A DNA stretch of 64,000 nt from CAZWCE01 sp964632505 (GCA_964632505.1 CAZWCE010000005.1:186001-250000), one strand, 5' to 3'; shown: positions 50,480 through 60,279, numbered from the stretch's first letter. Numbers and translations: made by a program. Notes: generated by a model not told the origin, from the letters alone.

Positions 50480-52957
50480 TTACTTCTTCTTCGGCTTCTT
50501 TTCCCGATGCGGCAGGCCGGGCGGATCGAGCGTCGTCCCCACCGCGAGCGGTTCGATCAACTCCTCGGCGCTTTCTCTCGAGAGATTGAAAATGGTGAAG
50601 CCCGCAGCGCCGAGTTTCCGTGCCAGGTGGATCTGACCGGCGACCCGATCGGCCGTCAGACGGCTTCGCGAGGCGGTCGCCCCGATGCCCGGATAGACCG
50701 GAATGCGGCCGTCGACCCGTTCCAATTGATCGGAGACCATGTTCTCGAAGGAGGTGTCCGATTCGGTATAGTCCATCGGGCAGACGAAATCGAGATATCC
50801 CTTTCGGATCCAGAGCGGCCAGTCCTGCGCGACCGATTCCCGGCAGTGGGGATACGAGCCGAAGACCGCCGCCGAGACCGCCAACTCGGAGTCGAGCCGG
50901 TGGGCCGCCTTGGAGATTTCCGCGACCAGCGTGGTGATCTGACGGCACCGGAAATCGTTGTACTCCTCCGCCAGCGAACCGCCTCGGTACACATCTTCCG
51001 GCCAGTGCTCCACCGTCTGCCCGAGGGCTTCGAAACGCTCGCGGCACCCGTCGCAGAAACAGGAGTCGGCGTTCGGGTAACGGATGTAATCGAAGTGGAT
51101 GCCGTCGATGTCGTAATTCCGGGCGACCTCGAGCATCGATTCCAGCTCCAATCGGCGATTCTCCGGATGCGAGGGACACAACCACTCGCCTTGTTCGCCG
51201 TCGATCGTCACTTGCAGGCGATCTTCGTTCCGCATCTTCTCGACGAACTCCTTCGGGGCCCCGCTGAGCCGGAAGTGGACCTTCCAGACATGCACCTCGA
51301 TCCCTCGCGGACGGCAGGCCTCGAGGCAGGCTTTCACTTGGTCGCCGTATTCGCGGAAGGTCTCGCTCTCGGGCAGCACCTCGCTCCGGTAATGGACGCG
51401 GCCGCCCCAGAGCAGGTTCGGGAGGACCATGTTGAAACCTCCGGCTTGGAGCATGCGGGCGGTGCGTTCCCAATCGCCGGGGTAGGCTCCCAACCCGGAG
51501 TGGTTCCACCAGGCCCGGGCTTCTCCGGCACGGGAGGGCATCGCCTGGAGGTAGATTTGTTCGAGCTGCTTTTGGAGCGGGAGGGCCTTCTGCGCTGCCT
51601 GAAAATGGACCGGCCAGTCCCGGCAGGAAGGGATCTCCCGAGCGTTTTGGAGCAACGCTTCGATCTTTTGTTGCAGATTTGCCAGGGTGATGCGGAGTTT
51701 CGTCTTCTGCAAATGCGGTTGGTTCGCCACCGACGTTTCCAGGAACTCCATCAGCGGTTCGAGTTGCTCGAAATGGCCGACGTTGCCCAAGTTTTCCCGC
51801 CTCTTCCCGGCAATCGTCCCCCAAAGCACGGGATTTCGGTCGGCGACCGCCGCGGCGAGGAACCGGAGCTTCTTGCGGGGATCGTCGTCCAGGAGAATAT
51901 GCGAGAGGAAGACGCCCCGATCGCTGATCAGCGCAGCCGGGTAGTCGGTCTGATGGCCGTGTTCATCGTACCACCATCCGAGAATGCGGGCGCTGTACTC
52001 GGGATTCTCGCCGACAATGGCCGTATCGATGTTCCACGAGTGCTGCCGCATCGATTCGGGAAATGGGTTCCATTCTGCCGGTGGCGGGCGGAACCGGATC
52101 TCGGCGAGGCGGGGATCGTCGTCCTCCGGTCGATAAAACTTCCAGGGCCGGAAGCCCATCGCTTCGAGGAGCCGGTCGGGCGCTTGGTAAGCGACGAAGA
52201 GGCGTCCCCCGTTTTCAAGGTATTCGATCAACGCATCGACCGCCTCCGAGCTCAGGTAGGGAGAGTAGGGCAGAAGGACGATGTCGCGGTCGTTGAGTCG
52301 CTTCGGATCGGTCAATTCTTTCGGCGAGAGCATGGTGGCTTGAATGCCGAGCTTGTCGAGCATCGCATCGGTCTTTTGGCTTTGCAGCCAAGCCGTACGG
52401 AGTTCGCCGTCCGATGCGGGGAGGTCGGGCCGCGCGATGGCGACTCGGGAGCGGCGGCTCGTCAATTGCGCCAAAACCACTTTGGCGTTCTGCTCGCTCC
52501 CCTGCCAGAACGCCAGTCGGATGCCGTCGATCCGATCCCACCCGGCCGGTTCTCCCTCGGTGCGGAAACGAGACTTGCGGAAATCGATGTGTTGGGTTTC
52601 GGAGGTGCGCTGCAGGTGCCCGGTGCCGCCGTACCAGCCGTCGCCACTTCGGAAATAGAGCGTGACGTGGTCGAACGCCTCCGGGTGGTCGATCTGCAAT
52701 TGGAGGGTGAAGGAATCGGGCGCCGACAGATCCGCTTGCCAATCATGGTCGATCACCGCCCGGCGCAACTCCGGTCGCTCGGCGAACGGGGCGGAGACGA
52801 CGATCTTCTTCTCGAGGCAAGTGATCTCCGGCGTTCCTTCCGAAGCCTGCCACATGTTTCGGGCCTCGGCGAGGTCATCGCATTGGAAGACGTCGAGACG
52901 GGTCGCGTGGGGGATCAAGCCGAGGACGCTTCCGAGCAGAAGGGGGAGGAGATTCAT
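50480..52957 (-). CDS. GHL10-type (DUF187) glycoside hydrolase-like protein
   Basis: The 825-residue protein has a signal peptide. The first 170 residues look like a beta-sandwich binding domain, and 170-260 like a glutamine-amidotransferase-like domain (D-I-V-L-L-P-Y-S-P-Y). From about 480 comes the family-10-like TIM barrel with G-F-N-M-V-L-P-N-L-L-W-G-G, the characteristic D-G-I-H-F-D-Y-I-R-Y-P motif and the late V-C-P-M-D-Y-T-E strand. The C-terminus is Lys-rich. It probably acts on polysaccharides outside the cytoplasm; activity has rarely been shown for this family. Its gene converges with the anti-sigma-like gene. Confidence 0.85.
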   Translation of the reverse strand: MNLLPLLLGSVLGLIPHATRLDVFQCDDLAEARNMWQASEGTPEITCLEKKIVVSAPFAERPELRRAVIDHDWQADLSAPDSFTLQLQIDHPEAFDHVTLYFRSGDGWYGGTGHLQRTSETQHIDFRKSRFRTEGEPAGWDRIDGIRLAFWQGSEQNAKVVLAQLTSRRSRVAIARPDLPASDGELRTAWLQSQKTDAMLDKLGIQATMLSPKELTDPKRLNDRDIVLLPYSPYLSSEAVDALIEYLENGGRLFVAYQAPDRLLEAMGFRPWKFYRPEDDDPRLAEIRFRPPPAEWNPFPESMRQHSWNIDTAIVGENPEYSARILGWWYDEHGHQTDYPAALISDRGVFLSHILLDDDPRKKLRFLAAAVADRNPVLWGTIAGKRRENLGNVGHFEQLEPLMEFLETSVANQPHLQKTKLRITLANLQQKIEALLQNAREIPSCRDWPVHFQAAQKALPLQKQLEQIYLQAMPSRAGEARAWWNHSGLGAYPGDWERTARMLQAGGFNMVLPNLLWGGRVHYRSEVLPESETFREYGDQVKACLEACRPRGIEVHVWKVHFRLSGAPKEFVEKMRNEDRLQVTIDGEQGEWLCPSHPENRRLELESMLEVARNYDIDGIHFDYIRYPNADSCFCDGCRERFEALGQTVEHWPEDVYRGGSLAEEYNDFRCRQITTLVAEISKAAHRLDSELAVSAAVFGSYPHCRESVAQDWPLWIRKGYLDFVCPMDYTESDTSFENMVSDQLERVDGRIPVYPGIGATASRSRLTADRVAGQIHLARKLGAAGFTIFNLSRESAEELIEPLAVGTTLDPPGLPHREKKPKKK

Positions 52958-53023
52958 GGGGGATCCTTTCGATTCCGAGTCGCAAAAAAGGAGTTTTGGA
53001 AATGGAGGCGAGCAGGGCGGCGA

Positions 53024-54109
53024 TCACGGCTTCAGCGAGGCGAGCAGGGCCCGGGTCGCCAGTCCGTAGAAGGTGTATTCCACATCGGGCGTATCGTCCC
53101 AAATGCCGCCGCGAATGCCGCCTTGGGGATGTTCCATGTTTTGAATATACCGTGTGACGGCGGGAATGTCGATCTTCTCGATCGCCCCCAGATCGACCAA
53201 TGCGACCAGTCCGGTGAAGGTACTCAAGGTGTCGGCGATGGGGATGCGGCTGTTGGCGCGGAGTCCTCCGTCGTCCATCTGCATCGAGGCGAGGAAATCG
53301 GCAGCCAGTCGGTCGCACGGCGGGGGGCGGCGATTCAGCAGTCGCAACAGTCCCACGGCGGCGGCGGTGGGATTCGTGCCGCTTTGCCGGAGCTGCTCCA
53401 GTTCGACGAATCCGCCGTCGGAGCGTTGCCGTCGGACGATGACTTCGGCGACTCGATCCGCCTCCTCCTCGCTGGGGGCCGCATCAAGCAGATCGCGGCA
53501 GGCGAAAGCCAGAAAGGTGTGGTAGGTGCTCGAATGCGGGGTCCGGGGCGATTTGGCGTAACCGGCATCCTCGCGGTGCAACCGCTGGAGTTCGGCCAGG
53601 GCCGCCTCACGTCGCTGGCCATCGAGCAGTTCCGAGTCGGTGGTCATGTCGAGCAGGACCGCCCCGAACAGAAGGGACATTAGGTCGATGCTCCCTCGGG
53701 TGCCTTCGCGGAAGCAGCGATCCAAAAAGTCGACGCATCGGCGGGCCAGTTCATCCTCTTGCAGTTCCCCGAGCAAGGCGAGTCCCCGGAGGGCGAAGCC
53801 CGTGTAATAGAGATCGCCGTCGCCTTGCCGGCCCGGGAAGCCACCGTCGGGGGCTTGGCACTTCCGGAAGAAATCGGTGCACCTCCTGCGGAAAGTCGGT
53901 TCCAGTCGCAGGGCGCCGGAGGCGAGCTGTAGCGTCAGATTGCCGAGATACGACATCGTTCGATTCTGCATGAGAGGGTTCATCAGGGACGGAATCGCTT
54001 CCGCTTGCCAGTATACCGTTGCGTTCTCGTCGCGCCACCCCCACACCGTCGAGGTCGTGGGAATGCGTTTTCCCGGAAGCCCCCAAAAAGAAGTGGAAAA
54101 GTTGTCCAT
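53024..54109 (-). CDS. Prenyltransferase/squalene-cyclase-repeat protein
   Basis: The 361-residue protein has repeated alpha-alpha units with D-G-G-F or Q-G-G-I signatures: Q-A-P-D-G-G-F-P-G, R-S-D-G-G-F-V-E, M-D-D-G-G-L-R and H-P-Q-G-G-I-R-G-G. This is the alpha/alpha toroid of protein prenyltransferase beta subunits and terpene cyclases, and it resembles Rab geranylgeranyltransferase beta. No signal peptide is visible. The start is uncertain: family members often begin at M-S-Y-L-x-N-L-T-L, here at 53956. It is 66 bases behind the GHL10 gene's 5' end on the same strand. Substrate unknown. Confidence 0.75.
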   Translation of the reverse strand: MDNFSTSFWGLPGKRIPTTSTVWGWRDENATVYWQAEAIPSLMNPLMQNRTMSYLGNLTLQLASGALRLEPTFRRRCTDFFRKCQAPDGGFPGRQGDGDLYYTGFALRGLALLGELQEDELARRCVDFLDRCFREGTRGSIDLMSLLFGAVLLDMTTDSELLDGQRREAALAELQRLHREDAGYAKSPRTPHSSTYHTFLAFACRDLLDAAPSEEEADRVAEVIVRRQRSDGGFVELEQLRQSGTNPTAAAVGLLRLLNRRPPPCDRLAADFLASMQMDDGGLRANSRIPIADTLSTFTGLVALVDLGAIEKIDIPAVTRYIQNMEHPQGGIRGGIWDDTPDVEYTFYGLATRALLASLKP

Positions 54110-54193
54110 GTTGCCGTATACTGAAGGTTCCGCAATCGGCGATCCTTCCCGAGAGTCGCACTTTCGTCACCCCCTAGCGATCGAGATTCCCCG

Positions 54194-55111
54194 ATGGTGA
54201 GCTTCATCTTCAAACGGTTGCTCTGGATGATCCTGATCCTCTGGGTCGTCTACACGCTGAGTTTCTTTCTCATGCGCGCCGTCCCCGGGGGACCGCTTTC
54301 GACCGAACGGGACCTTCCGCCGGAGATCGAGGCGAACATGAAGGCCCGGTACAATCTCGACGATCCGGTGACGGTGCAGTACGCCCGAGGCATCGGACGG
54401 ATGTTGCAGGGCGACCTGGGCTACAGTTTCCGCCGTTCCGACTTCCACGTGAACGAGATCGTTCGCCAGGGATTCCCGATCTCCGCGAGTCTGGGGCTGC
54501 TGGCGATGGTGTTCGCGATGGTGTTGGGGCTGACCGCCGGAATCGTTTCGGCGATCCGTCGCGGGACGTTGGCCGATGCGATGCTCATGACGGCGGCGAC
54601 GATCGGTATTGCGCTGCCGAATTTTATCATTGCGGGAATCATGATCATCCTGTTCGTCTTCACGATTCCGCTTTTCCCGGCGGCCGGGTGGGGGAGTCTC
54701 TCGCACCTGCTGCTCCCGGCGTTTTGCCTGGGGGCTCCTTACGCCGCCTATATCGCCCGACTGACCCGGACCGGGATGCTCGACGTCCTCGGGCAGGACT
54801 ATATCCGCACGGCTCAGTCCAAGGGCCTTCCCGGATACGTGATCATCATGCGGCATGCCCTCAAGGGAGCGTTGTTGCCGGTGGTTTCGTTTCTCGGTCC
54901 GGCGATCGCAGGCATTCTCACCGGCTCCTTGGTCGTGGAGAAGATCTTCAATATTCCGGGGCTCGGCTCGCATTTCGTCGAGGCGGCCCTCCAGAATGAT
55001 TATACCCTCTCGCTCGGATTGGTCATGCTCTACACGACCCTTTTGTATTCAATGAACCTGATCGTCGACGTTTCCTACGCCCTGATCGATCCCCGGGTGC
55101 GCCTGAAATGA
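54194..55111 (+). CDS. ABC transporter permease, OppB/DppB type
   Basis: The 305-residue inner-membrane protein has six helices. The N-terminal helix (F-K-R-L-L-W-M-I-L-I-L-W-V-V-Y-T-L-S-F-F) and the segment R-A-V-P-G-G-P fit the family. The EAA-type loop is R-T-A-Q-S-K-G-L-P-G-Y-V. It forms the channel of a peptide/nickel-type importer with the next permease. First gene of a four-gene operon; divergent from the prenyltransferase-like gene. Confidence 0.92.
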   Translation: MVSFIFKRLLWMILILWVVYTLSFFLMRAVPGGPLSTERDLPPEIEANMKARYNLDDPVTVQYARGIGRMLQGDLGYSFRRSDFHVNEIVRQGFPISASLGLLAMVFAMVLGLTAGIVSAIRRGTLADAMLMTAATIGIALPNFIIAGIMIILFVFTIPLFPAAGWGSLSHLLLPAFCLGAPYAAYIARLTRTGMLDVLGQDYIRTAQSKGLPGYVIIMRHALKGALLPVVSFLGPAIAGILTGSLVVEKIFNIPGLGSHFVEAALQNDYTLSLGLVMLYTTLLYSMNLIVDVSYALIDPRVRLK

Positions 55112-55156
55112 ATTTCGTTTTTCTCCTGCCCATTCTCCTTCGACAATGATGATGCC

Positions 55157-56284
55157 ATGAACGACCCGAAGAAAGAGCCGCCACGAACGGAGGACCCGAG
55201 GGCGAAGTATGCTTCGATTCTCGAGGATGCCCAACGTCTGAAAGGGGTATCGTTGGGGAAGGATGCCTGGCGTCGTCTGCGGCGCAACCGCGTGGCCATG
55301 TTCTCGCTCTGGACGCTCGTGACGGCCTATCTCTTCGCCATTTTTACCCCCCTTTTGCCGCTACAGCCCCCGCAGCGGATTCTGACCGACCGCCAGTTCC
55401 AACCTCCCACGTTCCAGGCGGCGCCGCGTTTCTTCGAGGATCAGAAGACCGGGGCGATGAAGGAGAAGGCCGAGGTGTTGGAAAACGGCTACGGCAAGCT
55501 CGACCCGTTCAGCCGCAGGCTCCTGTTCGGCCGCGTAGGTCTTTTCGGCGATTGGTCGATTCCATCGATCTTCGGTACCGACGGTCTCGGCCGCGACATG
55601 CTCTCCCGCATCTTCTGGGGAGGACGCATCTCGTTGGCGGTCGGGCTGATCGCCACGCTGGTTTCGCTCGTCATCGGCGTGACTTACGGATCGGTCGCCG
55701 GGTACCTGGGAGGGTCGGTCGACAATCTCATGATGCGCTTCGTCGATGTGCTCTACAGCGTGCCGTTCATCTACGTGGTCATTTTTTTGGTCACGATCGT
55801 CAGTGCCGACGGAGTCCGGCAACAGCTCGAGAGTGTCGGCATCAACAAGATGATGGTCTTTTTTCTGATGGTCGGGGCGATCTTCTGGCTGACGATGTCT
55901 CGTGTGGTTCGCGGACAGGTACTTTCGCTCAAGAACGAGCAGTTCGTGGAGGCGGCGCGGACGGTCGGGGCCTCGAAGGCGTCGATCATCTTTCGGCATT
56001 TGGTGCCGAATCTGCTGTCGGTGGTGATCGTGTATCTGACCCTGACGATTCCCCGGGTCATCCTGTTCGAGGCGTTTCTCTCCTTCCTGGGACTCGGAGT
56101 CGAACCGCCGAATGTTTCCTGGGGCATCCTCGCCAGCGACGGCATCCTCGCCATCACGCCGATCCGCATCTATTGGTGGGTCTTCACGTTTCCGGCCCTC
56201 ATCTTCGCGGTGACCCTGTTCGCCCTCAATTTCCTCGGCGACGGTCTCCGCGACGCCCTCGATCCGAGAATGAAAAATCAATGA
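55157..56284 (+). CDS. ABC transporter permease, OppC/DppC type
   Basis: The 375-residue inner-membrane protein is the second channel subunit. A cytoplasmic N-terminus of about 50 residues precedes the first helix. A rather long periplasmic stretch of about 80 residues (P-P-Q-R-I-L-T-D-R-Q-F-Q-P) comes before the F-G-T-D-G-L-G-R-D-M-L-S-R motif that marks OppC proteins. The EAA loop is A-A-R-T-V-G-A-S-K-A-S-I-I-F-R-H. It follows the OppB-type gene by 45 bases. Confidence 0.92.
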   Translation: MNDPKKEPPRTEDPRAKYASILEDAQRLKGVSLGKDAWRRLRRNRVAMFSLWTLVTAYLFAIFTPLLPLQPPQRILTDRQFQPPTFQAAPRFFEDQKTGAMKEKAEVLENGYGKLDPFSRRLLFGRVGLFGDWSIPSIFGTDGLGRDMLSRIFWGGRISLAVGLIATLVSLVIGVTYGSVAGYLGGSVDNLMMRFVDVLYSVPFIYVVIFLVTIVSADGVRQQLESVGINKMMVFFLMVGAIFWLTMSRVVRGQVLSLKNEQFVEAARTVGASKASIIFRHLVPNLLSVVIVYLTLTIPRVILFEAFLSFLGLGVEPPNVSWGILASDGILAITPIRIYWWVFTFPALIFAVTLFALNFLGDGLRDALDPRMKNQ

Positions 56285-56326
56285 CTCCCATCGAACCTTT
56301 GAATGATTCACGGGAATGAAAGCCTC

Positions 56327-57364
56327 ATGCCTCAAGCCTTGTTGGAAGTCGAAAACCTGAAGGTGGAATTCAAGACCGACGACGGGACGGTCCGCGCGGT
56401 CGAGGGGGTTTCGTTCGAAGTGGCGCCGGGTGAAACGCTTGGGCTGGTCGGCGAGTCGGGGAGCGGCAAGTCGGTGACGAATCTCGCACTGATGGGGCTC
56501 GTTCCCAGTCCGCCCGGCCGCGTCGTTTCCGGCGAGGCGCGTTTCCATGGGAAAGATCTGCTGAAGATGTCGCGCCGAGAAATCGCCCGAATACGAGGGC
56601 AGCAGATCGCCATGATCTTCCAGGATCCCATGACCTCGCTCAATCCTTTTTTGACCATCGAACGGCAGATGACCGAATTGACGCAACGGCATCTGAAGCT
56701 CAATCGTCCCGAGGCCCGGCGGCACGCCCTGGAAATGCTCGACCGGGTCGGCATTCCCTCGCCCGAAAGCCGATTGGACGACTACCCCCACGAGCTTTCC
56801 GGCGGGATGCGGCAACGGGTGATGATCGCGATGGCCCTGTCCTGCAAGCCGTCGCTCTTGATCGCCGACGAGCCGACCACGGCGCTGGATGTGACGATCC
56901 AGTCGCAGATTCTCGAATTGATCGACCAATTGCAGAAAGAAGAGGGAACCTCGGTCATTCTCATCACGCACGATCTCGGCGTGGTGGCCGGCATGTGCCC
57001 TCGCGTGGCGGTCATGTACGCCGGAAGGATCGTCGAGGAGGCGGGCGTCGACGATCTCTTCTACCGGCCGCGGCATCCCTATACCCGGGGACTTCTGGAC
57101 TCGATTCCCCGTCTCGACCGGAATCCGGAAGAAATGCTGCGTCCCATCACGGGACAACCTCCCGATTTGATCCATCTTCCGCGTGGATGCGCCTTCCGCC
57201 CGCGATGCCCCAACGCGGTCGAGGTCTGCCGTATGGCGCGACCGCCACTGGAGCGGGAAGGGGAGCATCGTCGCGTGGCCTGCTATCACCGCTGTGCGCT
57301 GCCCGAGGACGCGACCGCCGGCATGAACGCCGAGAAGAAACCGGAGAAAGGAGAGGAGGCATGA
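56327..57364 (+). CDS. ABC transporter ATP-binding protein, OppD/DppD type
   Basis: The 345-residue ATPase has Walker A G-E-S-G-S-G-K-S, Q-loop I-F-Q-D-P-M-T-S-L-N-P, signature L-S-G-G-M-R-Q-R and Walker B L-L-I-A-D-E-P-T-T-A-L-D. The C-terminal C-A-F-R-P-R-C-P...C-R oligopeptide-transporter motif has Cys residues. The ATG at 56327 is preferred over one eight codons earlier. Its stop overlaps the next start by four bases (ATGA), so translation is coupled. Confidence 0.93.
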   Translation: MPQALLEVENLKVEFKTDDGTVRAVEGVSFEVAPGETLGLVGESGSGKSVTNLALMGLVPSPPGRVVSGEARFHGKDLLKMSRREIARIRGQQIAMIFQDPMTSLNPFLTIERQMTELTQRHLKLNRPEARRHALEMLDRVGIPSPESRLDDYPHELSGGMRQRVMIAMALSCKPSLLIADEPTTALDVTIQSQILELIDQLQKEEGTSVILITHDLGVVAGMCPRVAVMYAGRIVEEAGVDDLFYRPRHPYTRGLLDSIPRLDRNPEEMLRPITGQPPDLIHLPRGCAFRPRCPNAVEVCRMARPPLEREGEHRRVACYHRCALPEDATAGMNAEKKPEKGEEA

Positions 57365-58338
57365 GCGCCGATCCGTTATTGCAGGTGACCGGACTGAAGG
57401 TGCACTTCCAGTTGCGTCGGCAAGGTTGGCTCGGCGGGACCCGGAAGACTCTCCGCGCCGTCGACGGCCTCGACTTTTCCGTCGCCCCCGGCGAGACGTT
57501 CGGTCTGGTCGGCGAATCGGGCTGCGGCAAGTCGACCACCGCCCGGGCCGTGTTGCGGCTCATTTCCGCCACCGAGGGATTCATCGCTTGGAAGGGAAAA
57601 CGGATCGACCAGCTCAGCGAACGTGCGATGCTCCCCTATCGGCGGCAGTTGCAGATGATTTTCCAGGATCCCTTCGCTTCGCTCAATCCGCGGATGACCG
57701 TCGGAGCGATCATCTCCGAGCCGATGCGGGTCTTCGGCGAGCCGAACCGAGAAGACCGCAAGTTGGAGGTGATGCACCTGATGGAGCGGGTGGGGCTGAA
57801 TCCCCGTTTTTTGAACCGCTATCCTCACGAATTCTCCGGGGGACAACGCCAGCGGATCGGCATCGCGCGGGCTCTGGCGCTCTCGCCGGAGTTGATCTTC
57901 TGCGATGAACCGGTCTCGGCGCTCGACGTCTCGATTCAAGCCCAGGTGATCAATCTCTTGCGGAAATTGAAAGAGGAACTTTCCCTGTCCTATGTGTTCA
58001 TCGCGCACGATCTTTCGGTGGTGCGGCACATTTCGGAGCGGATCGGAGTGATGTATCTCGGGCGGCTGGTCGAGGTCGCCCCGTCGGAGGAGCTGTATCG
58101 CCGGGCGCGGCACCCCTACACCCGGGCGTTGCTCTCGGCGGTGCCGCTGTCCGATCCCCGGGCGGAACGGGAAAGAAGACGGATTCGACTCGAAGGAGAA
58201 GTGCCGTCTCCCGATCGCGTTTATCCCGGTTGTCCGCTGGCCGATCGCTGCCCCAGGGCCCGGGGGAAATGCCGCGAGACGCCGCCGAAGCTCACCGGCG
58301 ACGAACATTCCGTCTCCTGTTTCTTCCCGTACGAATAA
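57361..58338 (+). CDS. ABC transporter ATP-binding protein, OppF/DppF type
   Basis: The 325-residue second ATPase has Walker A G-E-S-G-C-G-K-S-T-T, Q-loop I-F-Q-D-P-F-A-S-L-N-P, signature F-S-G-G-Q-R-Q-R and Walker B L-I-F-C-D-E-P-V-S-A-L-D. The C-terminal C-P-L-A-D-R-C-P motif is present. GGAGAGGAGG lies directly ahead of the ATG. It ends the operon; no solute-binding protein gene is in the cluster. Confidence 0.93.
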   Translation: MSADPLLQVTGLKVHFQLRRQGWLGGTRKTLRAVDGLDFSVAPGETFGLVGESGCGKSTTARAVLRLISATEGFIAWKGKRIDQLSERAMLPYRRQLQMIFQDPFASLNPRMTVGAIISEPMRVFGEPNREDRKLEVMHLMERVGLNPRFLNRYPHEFSGGQRQRIGIARALALSPELIFCDEPVSALDVSIQAQVINLLRKLKEELSLSYVFIAHDLSVVRHISERIGVMYLGRLVEVAPSEELYRRARHPYTRALLSAVPLSDPRAERERRRIRLEGEVPSPDRVYPGCPLADRCPRARGKCRETPPKLTGDEHSVSCFFPYE

Positions 58339-58371
58339 AAAAAACGGAGCTGCCGAGGACGGCCGCTCCGT
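58337..58371 (-). terminator. Intrinsic terminator of the fab cluster
   Basis: On the minus strand the stem ACGGAGC/GCTCCGT, extended inside by GCCG/CGGC, is followed by eight T. The last T overlaps the OppF-type stop codon region. Rightward transcripts get no T run. Confidence 0.8.
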
Positions 58372-58401
58372 GAAAGGATGTCTTGCTGGTTGCCCGAGGG
58401 A

Positions 58402-59688
58402 TCAAGCGGCGAATTTCTTCGCAATGAGGCTCACGTTCTGGCCTCCGAAGCCGAAGCTGTTGCTCAGGGTGATCTCGCATGTCGTTTCGCGGGGACCGTC
58501 GGTGATGTAGTCGAGATCACAGTCCGGATCGCGGGTCTCCAGGTTGGTCGTGGGCGGGAGCACGCCTTCTTGCATGGCGAGGAGACAGTAGATCATCTCG
58601 CTCGCCCCGGCGGCGGCGATCAAGTGGCCGGTCATGCTTTTGGTGCTGGAGACGGGAATCTTGTAGGCCTTTTCCCCGAACACTTCCTTGATGGCCAACG
58701 TTTCCACGCGATCGTTCACCGAGGTGCTCGTTCCGTGGGCGTTGATGTAATCGATCTGATCGTGGTTGATCCGGGCGTCTTCCATCGCCATCTTGATGCA
58801 ACTGATCGCGCCGCGTCCTTCGGGATGGGTGTCGGTGATGCGGTAGGCGTCGGCCGTGGAGCCGTAACCGATGATTTCGGCGTAGATGTCGGCACCCCGT
58901 TTCTCGGCGTGCTCGAGTTCTTCGAGCACGAGCATCGCGGCTCCCTCGCCGAGCACGAATCCGTCGCGATTCAAGTCGAACGGCCGGGAAGCGGCCTTTG
59001 GATCGTCGTTGCGTGTGCTCAGGGCGGTGAGCAGATTGAATCCGGTCAGGCCGAAGGGGTGGATCATCGAATGAGCTCCGCCGGAGAGCATGAGTTCGGC
59101 CTCGCCCCGACGGATGATCTCGGTGGCCTCGCCGATCGCCTGGCTGCTGGCGGCGCAGGCGGTCAGGCAGTTGACGTTCGGCCCCCGAGCGTTGAACAGG
59201 CTGGCCAGATGGGCCGCCGGCATGTTCGGTTCCTGCTCCAATTCACGGATCGGATGAAGGATCTCCAATCCTTTCTCAACGAATCGGCCGGTGTCGAACT
59301 GATCATCTTCGCCGAGCCCCGCCAGGACCATTTGCACAAACAATTCGAAGTCCTGGCGTCCTTCGCCGGCGCCGGTGTAGATGCCGAAACGGGTCGGATC
59401 GAAAAGCCCTTCTTCGAGACCGGCGTCCCGGAACGCTTTTTTCCCCGCGCCGACGGCGAATTTGGTGTGCCGGTCCTGGAGTTGCCACTTCTCGGGATCC
59501 TCGTCCACGTCGGTAAGATCCCAATCGCGGACTTCCGCGGCGAAATTCGTCGGGAAGTTTTTTGCATCGAACAGGGTGATGTAATCGACGCCCGACTCTC
59601 CGGCAAGCAAACGTTGCCAGACGGTGGAAACATCGCTTCCCAACGGCGTGACGAGTCCTATTCCGGTGACGACAACACGGCGTTTCAT
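58402..59688 (-). CDS. fabF: 3-oxoacyl-ACP synthase (beta-ketoacyl-ACP synthase II type)
   Basis: The 428-residue condensing enzyme elongates acyl-ACP with malonyl-ACP. The nucleophilic Cys lies in L-T-A-C-A-A-S-S-Q-A-I-G. The two catalytic His are in N-A-H-G-T-S-T and M-T-G-H-L-I-A-A-A-G, and the glycine-rich S-F-G-F-G-G-Q-N end is typical. The start at 59688 gives M-K-R-R-V-V-V-T-G-I-G, the family N-terminus. It is the last gene of the leftward cluster fabZ-fabG-ACP-fabZ-fabF. Confidence 0.94.
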   Translation of the reverse strand: MKRRVVVTGIGLVTPLGSDVSTVWQRLLAGESGVDYITLFDAKNFPTNFAAEVRDWDLTDVDEDPEKWQLQDRHTKFAVGAGKKAFRDAGLEEGLFDPTRFGIYTGAGEGRQDFELFVQMVLAGLGEDDQFDTGRFVEKGLEILHPIRELEQEPNMPAAHLASLFNARGPNVNCLTACAASSQAIGEATEIIRRGEAELMLSGGAHSMIHPFGLTGFNLLTALSTRNDDPKAASRPFDLNRDGFVLGEGAAMLVLEELEHAEKRGADIYAEIIGYGSTADAYRITDTHPEGRGAISCIKMAMEDARINHDQIDYINAHGTSTSVNDRVETLAIKEVFGEKAYKIPVSSTKSMTGHLIAAAGASEMIYCLLAMQEGVLPPTTNLETRDPDCDLDYITDGPRETTCEITLSNSFGFGGQNVSLIAKKFAA

Positions 59689-59775
59689 GGAAATTTCATC
59701 CTTCCAACCAGGGAATAGACAGTCTGAAAAAAACGGGTGGTCTTCCAAGGAAAACGATGGTCGTTTTTTCGGCAC

Positions 59776-60279
59776 TCAGACTTCGGGATCGCGAAGAGGA
59801 GAGCCGTCGGCGTTCCTTCCGACCTCGAACGCCCGGAAATTCCGCATCATGTCGATCAGGTCGCCTTCCTCGAAGAGCTGCTTCTCGGAGAACCCCTCGG
59901 TGAGATAGGCGAACACGAGTTGGCCCTCGGCCATGAGTTCGCCGTCCTTATGGACCTTGGCGGAAACCATGGCGCCGGTCTCTCGGATATCGTCGGCCAC
60001 GGTGGTATAGGTCAACACGTCGCCGGGCAAGGCTTCGGTGATGTGGAACCGCATGCGGGGGACTTTGGCCAGAACGACTTTTTCCTGATATTGGTTCTTC
60101 TCGCACACCAACAATCCGCCGGTCTGCGCCACTCCTTCGATGATCAACGAGGCCGGCATGATCGGATGATACTGGAAATGGTCGTGCAGGTGGTCCTCGG
60201 CGAGGGTGATCGCCTTGATGGCCGTGGCTCGCTTGCCGCTTTCGAATTCCGTAAATCGATCGATCCAATACCAGTGCAT
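59776..60279 (-). CDS. fabZ: 3-hydroxyacyl-ACP dehydratase-like protein (hotdog fold), first copy beside fabF
   Basis: The 167-residue hotdog-fold protein has the FabZ/FabA active-site segment H-F-Q-Y-H-P-I-M-P-A-S-L-I-I-E-G-V-A-Q. It carries a His and a Glu in the catalytic places; the usual Gly after M-P is replaced by Ala. FabZ dehydrates 3-hydroxyacyl-ACP. It lies between fabF and the ACP gene. A second, clearly different dehydratase stands at the head of the cluster, so the two may differ in chain length or one may be a thioesterase-like or accessory protein. Confidence 0.85.
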   Translation of the reverse strand: MHWYWIDRFTEFESGKRATAIKAITLAEDHLHDHFQYHPIMPASLIIEGVAQTGGLLVCEKNQYQEKVVLAKVPRMRFHITEALPGDVLTYTTVADDIRETGAMVSAKVHKDGELMAEGQLVFAYLTEGFSEKQLFEEGDLIDMMRNFRAFEVGRNADGSPLRDPEV

